Part shown: one piece after another, positions 51,821 to 63,408 of the stretch
Layout: every line of letters starts with the position of its first letter
Numbering within the stretch: position 1 is the first letter of the stretch
Assembly (NCBI GenBank): GCA_032209605.1
Contig: JASFXZ010000016.1
Span: 496,001 to 560,000 of the forward strand
Length of the DNA stretch: 64,000 nt
Reading direction: 5' to 3'
Source: Mactromeris polynyma
Taxonomy: Eukaryota; Mollusca; Bivalvia; Venerida; Mactridae
Notes under the pieces: model-generated
Database searches by the model: none
Seen by the model: the letters and a program-made list of their open reading frames with translations, nothing else
What the model was told of the DNA's origin: nothing
Position numbers and translations under genes: made by a program

Positions 51821-51908
51821 ATGAAGAGAGGAAGTTCTTTGTCTCATCTTTCAGACATGTTAGCGCACTTATCTCCATACTCTAATGGTCATCTTGCTGT
51901 GGGCTGTG
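51821..51908 (+). other. Predicted first coding exon of the guanylate cyclase
   Basis: ATG at 51821 opens 29 codons plus one base, then the donor G/GTTAGT at 51909. The single leftover G joins the two bases GG at the start of exon 2 to give Gly, and the reading runs on into [14 protein letters not shown]. No homology supports this exon by itself; the evidence is frame, donor quality and position 2.3 kb upstream of a membrane exon that has no start of its own. Confidence 0.6.
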
Positions 51909-54900
51909 GTTAGTACACATACATAATTTATTTAATATCACACCAATTACAGTCGAACTTCGTTCATTCGAATTAATCGGGTCCGTAATTGTATTTCGTA
52001 TAATACATGGTTTCGAATTACCCATTTCAATTCGACGAACATAAGAAGATACATTGGGACCTGATATTTTTTTCGGATGATACCAAGTATTCAGATAGAA
52101 GATTGCCAAATAAACGAGGTCCGACTGTACTATAATACTGCATTATGTTATGTAGTATGCCATACATATTGATTAACTTTACATATGAAAGATTTCTTTT
52201 ACAAAAGCTCTTCGACAATGCATGTTATAGGATACACAAATGTAAAATTGGTCGCGTATGTCAACTGTTTGAACCACATACATTTAAAATTCCACATTTG
52301 TGTAAACTTGTTATAATAAATGTAAAATGATGTAAGAAGAATTCCTAAATTTTGAGCAACCGGTAATTGTGATAAAGTTCCTTGCACGAGGAAAATAATG
52401 TAACAAAGGGAGATAATTCAGTAAATATGATAAATACTTCTTGCACTACATATAAGTTACATTTTTTCTTTGTTCCTTACTTATTCTCAGACAAGGAGAT
52501 GTCTTTCAGCGTAAAGATGGGGAAGATAAGTCAATGATTATGCATCTAAGAATTATGGTTCTTTCAGACTTCATGCTATAGTATTTGTCTATTCTAAGTT
52601 GCATTTCATTTGAACGAGTGTTTTGTCGATCTTACCATTACTGTATATCCGACCCACTCAGGAAACACATAACACAGTGAAGATTAGTCTTACTAAATCG
52701 TTTCTGAATGAAAAAATACGCATCATAACAACTTGCATCTGCCAATTGTACATTCAAATATTATCATAATTATGATACGCAACTATCTGACTAGAAAATA
52801 GTTTAACTTGCCTACATTCGTGACAAATAAGTTTCACATTTGTGTTTTTATTTTATATGAGATAAAATTTATTTGTCTTTGAGGGTCCTCAATTGTATTT
52901 TTTTATGTAGAAGTTTAAAGCCACAAAAGTAATTTTTTTCCCAAGTAAACTGCAAATTTTCAACATTTTACATCATATGTTGATTACAAAATGCGTTATG
53001 TTTTAAATTGTTCTTGTAAATATGTTTTCATGTTTTTTTCGTGTGCAAAATACATATTGATCAGCGCACAAACTTGTATTGACGACGCTAAACTCAGCTA
53101 CAAAACAAACAAAAATAAGATTATAATTGAAACTGCAATCACCTGATGTGACGTCACAATCAGATGCATTGGTCGACAGCGAGTGTAAAAAAAGGCACGA
53201 GACATTTGGTTAAACTAACCGGTTGACAAAATAAAATATTATCATTTTTTGTATCCGTATCGAATCCCCCGAAAGTTGACTTTTAATTCCAAATGCATCT
53301 ACATGGAAGTCTAAATTATCTTATGTCGATAATTGTTTTACATTTTAGTCATGAACTAACCAGCTTCATGAAAACTTGCACAGAAAAGGAGCATTACTAA
53401 AGTCTCTTTTAAATTATCCAAATGTAGTATATTTACCTTTTTAGTGATAACAAGGTTTAGTAATGAATGCTGTGATTAATCTGGAATAAAAAATAAAACG
53501 TCAGACTACTTTTCATATTTATTAGTTCGTGTAGTTCATTAAGACACACATATTGAAGGCGCATTGGAATCCATGATTGACATAGTCCTTAAGTACATGA
53601 GTAACTAAATTTGAAGGTATACTCAAATAAGGGATAATTTAAGATAGTTCTAAATTCTATTCCAGATATTGCAGATGTTATGATTTACGACCCTAACTAG
53701 GACTTCTGAAACCTAGCTCAGACAGCCATTTTGTATTAAGATTATTTTTGATAAAAACACTTAAATATGACATTATCGAGTTTGTACCGTCCAGTTCGTT
53801 TAATTATTAAACAATACGCAAACAATAATGCAATGATTGTTTAGATACCATAGTTATAACTATATTTACGAGCGTAAGATGTTCTCATTAAAACAGTTAG
53901 CTTATACAAAACATCCTGTTCTCAACTTTAAAACATTAATGTCAACATATTTGAAATGTATACAAATCCTCTAGGAAGTGGCGCAATGCAACACTTTGTG
54001 CATTTTAATTGACTGCAACATCAGCAAGTTATGTTTATGTGAATAACTTCACAATCCTCATACACCAGATGTAACTACCGCATATATCAATATCTATATC
54101 ATGAACACGAAAGTCGTAGATCCTATCGAACATTACATTATCTGCATCGTTTACAACTTAAGGACATTAAGCTCGTTCGCCAAAATCAAATTATTTATTT
54201 GTTATAAGTTTGTAATTTAATTTTCCTCCTCGTTGTTTCAGGGAGTTTGTTCCGTTCTAACTATTTAAGTACACGTGGGAAATGGCTACACCTGATCAAG
54301 CTTCTAACAGTTGTGTTTATCCCTATCCTTGGAGGCTGGGCGTTTACCTTGTTCTCTCTGGCAGATAATGTGATACAGAAAGACAGCACTGTTCAGGTAG
54401 ATAAATTAATGCACATACAGTAAGCATAAACGCAATAAGTTACTTTGTACTGCATTGTTCCATTTTATATATTTATATATCTGTGTTCTACATGTATTTT
54501 ACTGTTTTCGCCGGCTCGTATATTGGCGGTTGTCCAGCGCGGATTTCTTTACTGACACTGTTTGTTTTATTCGAGTGACTTTATGGGATACACCGTTGAA
54601 CGAGGTTGTAAACTCCCACTGGCCCTTTTGCCACACACTGTTCTGGAGCAGTACTCTAAAGTTAGCCCATCATCTATGTTTCCGTCTTTCATTCCGTTTT
54701 AGTATTGTAATTGTTAACATGTATATATATAATATGTTCATGTATGTCTTCTTGCGCTCCTGCTAGACTTCAGTTTTCATGTTCCTAGACTAGAAGTAAA
54801 AAATAAAAACAATCCAGGAAATCAAAGACGGAATAAAAGACGGAAACTTAAATGATGGGCGAACTTTAGTGACTAGCTGTGTAGTTTCTTGAATAGTATT

Positions 54901-57900
54901 TAAAGTTGGCACAGCAATCGAACATCATACATTTACATTGATTAATACCATCTGGGTTGAATTTGGAACCAGCACTGAAAAACGTAATTAGTTTTCAACA
55001 CATACCAAAGACGGAAGCAAGAGCTAGCACGGTCGCCATCATTCATTGAGGTGCTAAGTTCACACCATTTATTATCTTTTAATCAGTTATACAGTTTTGT
55101 AAAAAAATATCACTAGTTTTTGCACATAATATCATTTGATCAAAATCTACTTTTTATTACATTCTGCAGGCACAGAATATGATGTTACGTGCAATTAATT
55201 TGGGTAATTTGATCTACACAATACAGTCTGAGAGGGACATGGCGATACTTTATATCAGTAGCATAGGACCAAGTACCAAAACGTTTTTGTTAGAAACGTA
55301 TGATAATACTGACCAATCTATTGAAGCGATGTGGAACTGGCCTGAAGAATTTTCTTCACATCCTAATGAGTCCTTTCGTTCAAAATCAAAGCTGGCAAGC
55401 TATATTAGACTACATAGAGCCAAGCTTGACCCAATCACGTCAGATCTGTACGGCGAGATAGATTTCTATAGCGATATTGTGAATTTCTTCATGAGCTGGA
55501 TGATAGAGAGAATTCGAGAAAGCGGCTTTGGCAATACTTGGAAATCTTTGGTGGTATTTCAAAAGATTACCCGATGTTTGCTCGATGCAGGAGCGGAACG
55601 CGCCTATGGGGCAATGTTTTTCGCTCAAGGAAACTTTGCTAACAATGATTTGTACGACAACTATTTCCGAAGAATTTTCAGATTTAACTATAATTACCGA
55701 AGTTCATCTTACTACTCTGACTTAATTGACCCGTTGACAGAAGTGAATGCTGACTATAGTGGCTCGATCAGAAAACTAAGAGAAGACATAAAAAGTAGTA
55801 ATTTTACCGGTAATTACCGATCGGAAACGAAGGCAAAGGACTATTTTGACAACGCGACTTCAAGAGTAGATTATTTATTCAGACTGCAAGCACAAGTAGC
55901 TGCCAGGGTCGTTAGTCGCATCAATTCAACAATCAAAGGATTCGTGGATAATATCATCATATACAGCGTTACAGCATCCCTAGTTGTTCTGGCATGCCCA
56001 GTTATTATGTTCTTCTCAGAGGCGCAGACAAGCAACATGCAGGCATACTCCAAAGTTCTTGTACGAACTTCTGATGAGCTTAATCAAGAGAAAAACAAAA
56101 CCAACTCATTGATTTACCAAATGTTACCTAAACAGATTGCCGAACGACTGAAAAGAAAGAATACAGTCGAGTCTGAATATTTCAAATCTGTCACCATTAT
56201 GTTTACTAGCATCGTCAACTTCACCCAAATGAGTATTGAGTACTCATCCATGGAACTTATAGAGATCCTGAATGACTTGTATTCATTCATAGATGATACC
56301 ATCACCAAATATGATGTGTATAAAGTAGAGACTATTAACGACACATACATGGTTGTTTCAGGTATGTGGGTCATATGGTAACGTGTCAATTTTATATAAT
56401 CATGTATGGATACGAATTTCTAAGTGTTTACTATTTAATTTGATACCTTTTGATACACAGTCTTGTTCCATATACAGAGCAGAACATTAAGACTGGATGC
56501 AATAATGCACTACGATTCGTTACACTTAAAATGCTTCACCTTTCCATCTCATAGTCAACCAAAATAACTTAATTTCATGAATACAAATGTAATAGTTACC
56601 TGAGAATATTTTTACAATTTAGATTTAAAAGTTTCATTTTGTTGAATGTAAAACTGTATTAATATGTTCTGTTTTTTATAATGTACAAGGTGTTCCTGCG
56701 CGAAACGGTTCTAGGCATGCGTCAGAGCTTGCCAAGCTGGCGTTAGACATCATTTCTGATATGAAACAGAAATCCATGACAACCAGAAACCTGAATTTAC
56801 CAATACGACTCCTTATTGGTATTAACACAGGTAAGTAACTGATGGAACACTTTAAAGTGTTTGTGAGATTTGTTTACTCAAACGTACCAAAGACAGTTTT
56901 AGGAACAAACTAGTTTTAAATATAAGGAAGACGTGACACAATTTGACCAGAGACATAATTTGAACAAACTTGTGAGTTTTTTAAGAGTAACGTTGGACTC
57001 CAAATTTTCTGAAACACTGTTTGATTGTTTCAAAGACGAAATCGCTTAACGACAATGCATACGGAAGACAGACGACAGACTTTAATAAGTTGCGCTAAAT
57101 AACAAATTATATAGTAAAATACAGGTCATAAGCTTACGTATATGCCTAGAATATAACGTTTTGATATTATCTTCCTATTTAACGTTATGTGACGTCACAA
57201 TGCAAACTTCCTAGGTGTGCGTGTGATATTCCGTTTGATCGCATGGTTATATCATCGGCATTGAACGGTAGGACACAACTTCCAAATCATTTGCGTATTA
57301 TACTTCCATAAACTTATACTCCACGTTAGTACAGCATACAATGAACGAGATAAAGCTAGAAAGTGTCCATTGATTACAGTTTTGTAAACCAACCGGATCA
57401 CATGATTTAATACGTGAAAGAAGTTCTTTACGATTTGCGATCGACTCTAACAAATATTTCGACTGTGTACATGTATATGAAATATTGGTATCATCTTCCG
57501 TTTACTTAAAGAAATATAACCAGGCAGCGAAGGTGACAGTATGTATTAAAGCACTCGAAAAAAATAAATCAGCATCGGTGTGCACCTCGGTTGATATTAA
57601 TTTTCTTACTAAAAGCCGTACTATCAACCTCGCTGCCTTTGTATTTTACGAGCGTATACTTGTTCCAGGACCAGTATCAGCTGGAGTGGTCGGTACGGTA
57701 ACGTTGAGATACTGCTTGTTTGGGGACACAGTCAACACGGCATCTAGAATGATGTCATACAGTCAACGTAAGTAACACTTAATAGGAATGTTAAATACTA
57801 TGTTTATGCCTTCTTTGTTTTTACATTGATTATGAAAATATGTGTGACAACACGTATACTAATCACTCTCAATGACCGATTCCTAGGTTACAAACCAATA

Positions 57901-59951
57901 TGACTCAGGCGCCCTACTCCTGACCTGTTTATTTCCCGTTGCTTTATTTGGTTTTATTGGTCCTTGGATGCATATAGCAGTATGTTTTATAACGGAAAAA
58001 ATCTGTATGAATTTATTTAAATGATAACTTTATGATAGTTTGTATTTCCGAACATTTCACACAGTAGTCTTTTAAGCACATGAGATTGTCACGAGCGCTC
58101 TCACCACGAAAGGTCTATTTATAGATGGGAAAAGGGAGGTAACCCATGACAATCGCATGTTTATTAAGATAGTTCATGATCAGTTGTCTAGTTGCTAACA
58201 AGTTAACAGGAATTGTCTGGAATAATAGATGGATATTCCATACCAAAGCGGTAACCGCTCAATAGTTCTTAGTGTATTTCTACTACAACATTTACTTAAA
58301 AGCAATGTGATGTTTACTTTTCAAAACATTTGCGAATTTAGTTTCAAAAAGATAATCCACAAAATACAACTACAATAACAGTCAGTGATCACCAACTTTT
58401 TTTAATGTTCCCGACCGCTTGACGTATCGGGTAAATATTCCTTCATCTATCTAGTAAAGACAAAGAATGATATATTTTGGGCCTGGTATTGCTTGATATC
58501 AGCGGTAATACTTGATAACAAAATTTATATATATTTTCAGCGAATCGTATACATATCAGTGAGTCAACATTTAGAAACTTGAAGAAAACTGGACTCTTCA
58601 AAATGCAAAGTCGCGGCTTTGTAACGATTAAGGTAGCGTTTTGTTTCAGGGTTTTAGGGAGTAATTTCGTCAAAATATCGAAGCGGATGAATGTTTGAAA
58701 CATGCCCGGCTGGGTCATTGTATGAGATAAAATGTACATGTATGTATGTGCAGGATATATTGGAAATTAGAGATATTCTCATGTATTCAAATTTAAAACA
58801 ATCAAAGGTATACAGTTTATCAACGGAATCTAAATAATATCAGATGATGCTAATACTATTGATTAGAAAGTTTTGGGAGAATGATTGTATAGGCTACATT
58901 ATATCAATTGACAAATACTGTCTCAATAACCTGATGAATTCAACATAGCTTTAAACATATATCAGAAGTAAATGTACAGGTGTACCTAATACATTATTAG
59001 TTATACAGGTTCTTGACAGGTTATATGGGGGAATATAACCTGTCTGTGTGCCATATAACCCGAGGCGTTAGCGTAGGGTTATATGAATCACAGACAGGTT
59101 ATATTCCCCCATATACCCTGTCAACAACCAGTATAACGAATTTATAATACTGCAATCCGTGTTTTCATGAGAATTTAGCTAAACAAGCGATGTTTCAATG
59201 CTCTAGATCTAAGAATTAGATCTGTGCATTGTTGCTGTTTTTTGGTTCATTAAATTGTTTCGAGTGTTTTAGTAATGTATAATATCAGTAATTAAAACGT
59301 TTTCCTTTTAAAATGGTCACGAGGCGCATGAAGGGGAAATGAGTTCGGACGTCATATACCCTGTCAGCGCCGTGTATATAGAATCCTATACGCGAGCCTT
59401 TAACCAATGAAATTTTTAGTGGATTTTTATTTGCAGTATTATAAATAACTACATCTAACACAATTACCGAGTGACTGATTTGCTATGTTAAGTATTGCAC
59501 ATAGTGACCCAGTTTTTCTTTGTCAACATGACACAATACACTTGTTTGCATAACCAATTAATCAGATTTATAGGAATCGATTCATATAATTGATCGAACT
59601 CAAAGATAAATGCATCTTGTAGACTTTAACAACATTGTCGATAATTTGTCTGTCACCTACATAGGATGTTGTTTGTTTTCGAAGGGTAAAGGCGAAATGA
59701 ATACTTTCTGGCTTGTTGATGCCGTGCAAGGCTCGAACATTGGTACTGCGGATGGGAACCTACCAGGTGAAGCAGTATACACACATGGGTGTGACTCCGT
59801 GTCCGTGGCTAGCGATTATAGTACCAGGAATGTCGAAGCCCCCAAGTTTACTAAAAGTCGTGATGGCCATTTACGGAAGCAGTCCAAGCAGCTTGTCCAA
59901 AACCAGTCCTCTTACGCACAGAGTATGGATGGAAACATTGCTGAAGAATAG
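51821..59951 (+). CDS. NIT-domain receptor guanylate cyclase (7 predicted coding exons)
   Basis: Coding exons 51821-51908, 54242-54396, 55170-56361, 56690-56830, 57669-57767, 58541-58632 and 59685-59951 join without a frame error into 677 residues, every intron GT..AG. Order: short Ser-rich cytoplasmic N-terminus ([10 protein letters not shown]); TM1 about 47-70; an extracellular nitrate/nitrite-sensing (NIT)-type helical domain about 95-335 ([29 protein letters not shown]); TM2 about 343-364; a coiled coil with [13 protein letters not shown]; class III cyclase domain about 420-600; polar tail. It would make cGMP from GTP, and related NIT cyclases have been tied to nitric oxide signalling in marine animals. 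Glu468, Cys in RYCLFGD, and Asn/Arg in NTASRM, which fix GTP specificity and catalysis, are kept, as is the second metal Asp (472). The first metal Asp is Ser428 (MFTSIVNFT for xFSDIVGFT). There is no kinase-homology domain. Exon 1 is the least certain; its phase (1) fits exon 2. Confidence 0.85.
51950..52127. mobile_element. TA-flanked MITE in cyclase intron 1
   Basis: CAGTCGAACTTCGTTCATTC at 51950 is mirrored by the reverse complement of AACGAGGTCCGACTG ending at 52127 (CAGTCGGACCTCGTTTATT). TA stands on both sides (51948-51949 and 52128-52129). The CAGTCGAACCTCGTT type of end suggests a pogo/Tigger-like (Tc1/mariner superfamily) origin. 178 bp, non-coding. Confidence 0.8.
52130..54241 (+). 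other. Rest of cyclase intron 1
   Basis: AT-rich intronic sequence ending in a pyrimidine-rich CCTCCTCGTTGTTTCAG acceptor at 54225-54241. No other exon was recognised, though a small one cannot be excluded. Confidence 0.5.
54659..54866. mobile_element. MITE with long TIRs in cyclase intron 2
   Basis: AAGTTAGCCCATCATCTATG then TTTCCGTCTTTCATTCCG at 54659 is mirrored by the right end, whose reverse complement reads AAGTTCGCCCATCATTTAAG then TTTCCGTCTTTTATTCCG. TA flanks both sides (54657-54658 and 54867-54868). About 40-bp TIRs with four differences in a 208-bp element; Tc1/mariner-type TA target. An internal 103-codon chance ORF overlaps the left end. Confidence 0.82.
56831..57668 (+). other. 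Cyclase intron 4
   Basis: An 838-bp intron between the exon ending INTG and the one opening GPVSAGVVG; it ends in TATACTTGTTCCAG. A 96-codon open frame starting at 57485 runs from intron into the exon and is an artefact upstream of 57669. Confidence 0.7.
59001..59135. repeat. Nested 61-bp inverted repeat in cyclase intron 6
   Basis: Arms 59001-59061 and 59075-59135 are inverted copies with about six mismatches and a loop of only 13 bases (GAGGCGTTAGCGT). Words: TTGACAGGTTATATGGGGGA, ATATAACCTGTCTGTG, CATATAACCC. Transcribed as part of the pre-mRNA it would fold into a long hairpin. Fragments such as CATATACCCTGTCA recur at 59355-59370. Probably the hairpin core of a foldback-type MITE. Confidence 0.8.
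59136..59684 (+). other. End of cyclase intron 6
   Basis: AT-rich intronic sequence ending GTTTGTTTTCGAAG at 59684, the acceptor of the last coding exon. Confidence 0.6.
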
Positions 59952-60261
59952 CCGTTGTCTCCACCAACATCTCCACTGGAAAAATACTACTTTCCATTAG
60001 TGATGTATGTCTCCAGCCTATATTTCATTTAAAATATATACATGTGTACTCACAATTTTAACCAACCATACTTCCTTAAATTTCATTTTATTACTTCCAA
60101 AACTCATTGTTTATGAAAATACTTGTCGATTATCTTGAAATTTAGCATACATTTTGCATACACCTGCAATAATATCATGTCAAGTTCTTTTCTTGTATCT
60201 TAAAAGCCATTTACTGCAACTTTAGAAAACCCATATTGTGTATCACTATGTTCTGATTATA

Positions 60262-60520
60262 TATACATGCCCGCCCGGCTAACTCAGTTGGTCGAGCGAT
60301 ATACTGTCACCCGGTAGATCCGGGCTCGATTCCTGGGTTAGGCAGGTTATTTTCTTCCGTGACATTGGCTGCAGTGATGTCCTCAACATGTAGAGAAGTT
60401 GTCAGTTGCTTGTGGAAGAGTAAGTTAGTACTGGTTGATAATTAATTCCATAAAAACTGGTCAGGTCAACTGGCCGCCGTATATGACTGAAACAAATGTT
60501 AAAAAAACGGCGTAAAACTC
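60262..60520 (+). mobile_element. tRNA-headed SINE, copy D (best preserved)
   Basis: Head 60273-60343: GCCCGGC acceptor, TAACTCAGTTGGTCGAGC (A box), a CTGTCAC loop (GTC anticodon, tRNA-Asp-like) with a ruined anticodon stem, and a 5-bp T-stem CCGGG/CCTGG around CTCGATT. Body: TTTTCTTCCGTGACATTGGC, ATGTAGAGAAGTTGTCAG, TTGCTTGTGGAAG, AAGTTAGTACTGGTTGATAA, TCAGGTCAACTGGCCGCCG, and the tail AAAAAAACGGCGTAAAAC. Several body words recur in copies A, B and C in this window. The family is one I recall as abundant in bivalves. Confidence 0.82.
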
Positions 60521-62338
60521 GATGTTAACGATGGCAAAACAGTATAAACATAATAACTTACACTCCTCAAAACTCGATACGGATCACTTTAAATCTGAAT
60601 TTATTATAAATACGTATTGTTGTTGCCTAATTGCTTTCATATTACTATAAACATACAGGTATGGGCCTCTTAAAACGCCTTACAAATGTCGATAATTCAA
60701 CCGGATCTTGGACGTGCAGAACAGGAAATGACAAACCCTTGAAAAATAATGAATAATATTTCGACATGTGCCATTTTGTACCTGGTATTTCCTTGCTGTG
60801 TAAGTTCGTTTGTTGAAAGTAATAAAGCGACTCGATGTTACAGAAATGAATAGAGGCATAGGGTTGCTTGAGACTATGCTATCTTAACGGCAGGTTGTGT
60901 GCATTTTTGAAGTATCGCAGAACATCATATTGAGACTGGAATCCATATCATATTCATGAAAATATTATGCATCGATATGAGGGCGCAAAATTCCCAATTT
61001 AAAGGGTATTGGTCAAAATAGGCTAAATAACCCTATAATTAATTTTGTATGGAAAAAGATATCTAGGATTTAATCAATTGTATTCCATATTAAACGTAGT
61101 ATTTTCCTTAGAACGTATTGATATGTTAAAACATCACATTTCAATAAAAGTACTTATTTACGAATTGTGTTGTTGTATACATACATGTATAATCCAAACG
61201 CTCAATTTTGACATTGACTTTGTGGAAATATAACAATCGTTTATATTTGGTTCAGGGACCACACAACATACAAAGTTTGGATTCTCCTTAAGAGAAATCG
61301 CAAAATGAAAAGACAAACAAATTGTAGTAAGTTCAGTTTGTCAATTTCGATTTATATGACTAATGACGGATCTACTCTCGATTCAAAATTAGTTGAGAAT
61401 ACTGATTCAGTGTACAATTTTGTGATCGAATAATCGAATGACTTCAGAACGTCAGTGCCGCTGGCCAAAATCTCTTCAGCATGTGGAATCGTTAGCATTG
61501 TTTCTCGGGCTATAATTGCTAAAGTACGCCACAGTATTCGTGTTATTCAATAAATCCAACAATAACAACGAACTTAATTCAGCAATAAGCAATACAAACA
61601 TGCTTTTAGCCTACATAAATACAAAATAATAATAACAGATGTCGTGAATAAGACATGATAATTAAAATTACAATCATAGTATGGATTGATGTATGTATTA
61701 GTATACATGTAAAGAGACTGTTATAATACAGTTAATTTCTAAGCTGCTTTGCGTGGTAGTAGTAATCTTTATTTACATCTCATCATTGTACATGCTTTAA
61801 TTACAATAATCACAGAATAAAGTAGCAATTTAAAAATACAATGCCACTCCTTAGCGGAGATTTAAAGTTCGCGAGATTTGTTATTACCATTTATTCATTA
61901 CACCACAATATCGCTCATCAGATAAATCCAGTCGATGCAGTCAATTTATCTGTCGGTAGTTTCCGTAAGTGATCGTAAATTTTCAGACGAACACATTCAG
62001 ACTCGGATCCACCGCCCGTGCCCCCCCCCCCCTAGTCGGCTGAGGAGTGACATTTTTCTATACCTTATGCAAAATTTATCCACTGATAAGGTCTTAAGGT
62101 TACTACTCTTTTAGCATCTTAAATGAAATACATCGATTTATAGTCGATTTCCGAAGCAAGTGCCATAACATTTGGCCCCCTGTTGTGCTCATAGATATGA
62201 GGCCGTCGAGAAGAATCTTATGCTTTTCACTCTGCATCAGCCAGATATCCAAATACCACGCAACGCCAACAAACAGTACAACTCTCACATACTGATTATA
62301 GTACAACGGTAGCAATTCATGGACACATATGTGACAAA
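60521..62338. other. No gene seen
   Basis: About 1.8 kb of AT-rich DNA. A C-run (about 13 C) stands at 62020-62033. No coding evidence. Confidence 0.4.
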
Positions 62339-62597
62339 GGCCCGTATTCACAAACGTTTTAAGACTGAATATCAGAGTTAGACTTTAAAATGGTAATTTT
62401 TCATTTTGTTCCTACGTTATTGTAACACAATATATTTTGATAAAACATGGCAAAAGTGTAGAGTGAGTAACAAGAAATATTCAGGCAAAAATTGAGACGT
62501 TTAAATATAATGAAAACAAAATGATTGTAATTTTAACTTTTGCAATTTAAAAGTCTAAGTCTGAGATTCAGTCTTAAAACGTTTGTGATAACGGGTC
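62339..62597. mobile_element. MITE with about 50-bp terminal inverted repeats
   Basis: Left end GGCCCGTATTCACAAACGTT, TTAAGACTGAATATCAGAG, TTAGACTTTAAAA. Right end reverse complemented: GACCCGTTATCACAAACGTT, TTAAGACTGAATCTCAGAC, TTAGACTTTTAAA. About 52 bases pair with six differences. Element length 259 bp, AT-rich core, non-coding. The target duplication is not readable. Confidence 0.85.
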
Positions 62598-62989
62598 AAG
62601 ATATTACACATCCGAGGTTTTACGACGAAGTGAATCAAAAACTTCGTTAAACGTAAGTATTCCTTCTTTGTTTGTAATAATGTGATGTATCCCATCCATT
62701 CAGTCCCCCTTTTCATTGTTAAATTCTTTAATTCTCCATGAGTGTTTTTGATAGTCAGCGAGAGAATTCCTTGCTTCACCAGTCCCATACAGGTTTGCCC
62801 TTAGCTCAGCTCAGTTGCTCTGTGAAAGAGATGTTTGCCTCAATTTCTCCGGTTTAGGAGTCTGGTACATGTACTTAGTCTTGTGAGACGGTTCGTAGAT
62901 TGTGGAGGTACAGTTTGTTAACAATTATTTTGTTATGAGGAGTAATTATAAATGTTTTACCCAAGTACTCTCAGAATTCATTTTAAATA

Positions 62990-63408
62990 AGGATGTCAAC
63001 GAACATTCGGGTAGTCGAATATTCGTTCGTACGTCCGAATATTCGAATACTGACTGGACATTCGAATATTCGATAAAATATACATTTTCAAATAAAAGCT
63101 GAATGCAAGTGTACTAACTTTCAATGATGGGCATTATCGCATTGAATGACATTATACACGTGAAAATAATATCTACAGGTGTTAAATGACATGTCATACT
63201 GTATATTTGTGGGCAAGAGAGATATTACACTCAGGTCATGACACGTAGGCCCTGAAACAATAAGTATTGCATCGTGGGGATTTTTACAACTTCAGTGATC
63301 AGTTTAAAACACAAAATTGATAAGCATAAAGTTAAATTTCGAATTTCAAATGTACTATTATTAAATAAGGAGGTCGAATACCAAAACTGCCATTCGTTGA
63401 CATCCCTA
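62990..63408. mobile_element. hAT-like non-autonomous element
   Basis: Left end AGGATGTCAACGAACATTCG, and the right end reverse complemented TAGGGATGTCAACGAATGGC then AGTTTTGGTATTCGA. Both are of the GGGATGTCAACGAAT kind common in animal hAT elements. Flanks ATTTTAAATA (left) and ATTTTAATAG (right) look like an 8-bp-type target duplication with one indel. The left part contains palindromic CGAATATTCG words. 419 bp with no transposase. Confidence 0.7.

Noticed and set aside
52480..52560. Candidate small cyclase exon with an acceptor-like TTATTCTCAG
   Set aside because: The following frame meets a stop and no donor with the right phase follows; exon 51821-51908 fits better.
55528..55725. 65-codon ORF and minus-strand frames inside the cyclase exon
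   Set aside because: Shadows of the large exon 55170-56361 in other frames.
57485..57668. Coding start of an independent 96-codon protein
   Set aside because: Intronic part of a frame that runs into cyclase exon 5; the AG acceptor at 57667-57668 and the GPVSAGVVG motif fix the exon start.
60273..60343. Functional tRNA-Asp gene
   Set aside because: The anticodon stem does not pair and a SINE body with a known order of words follows.
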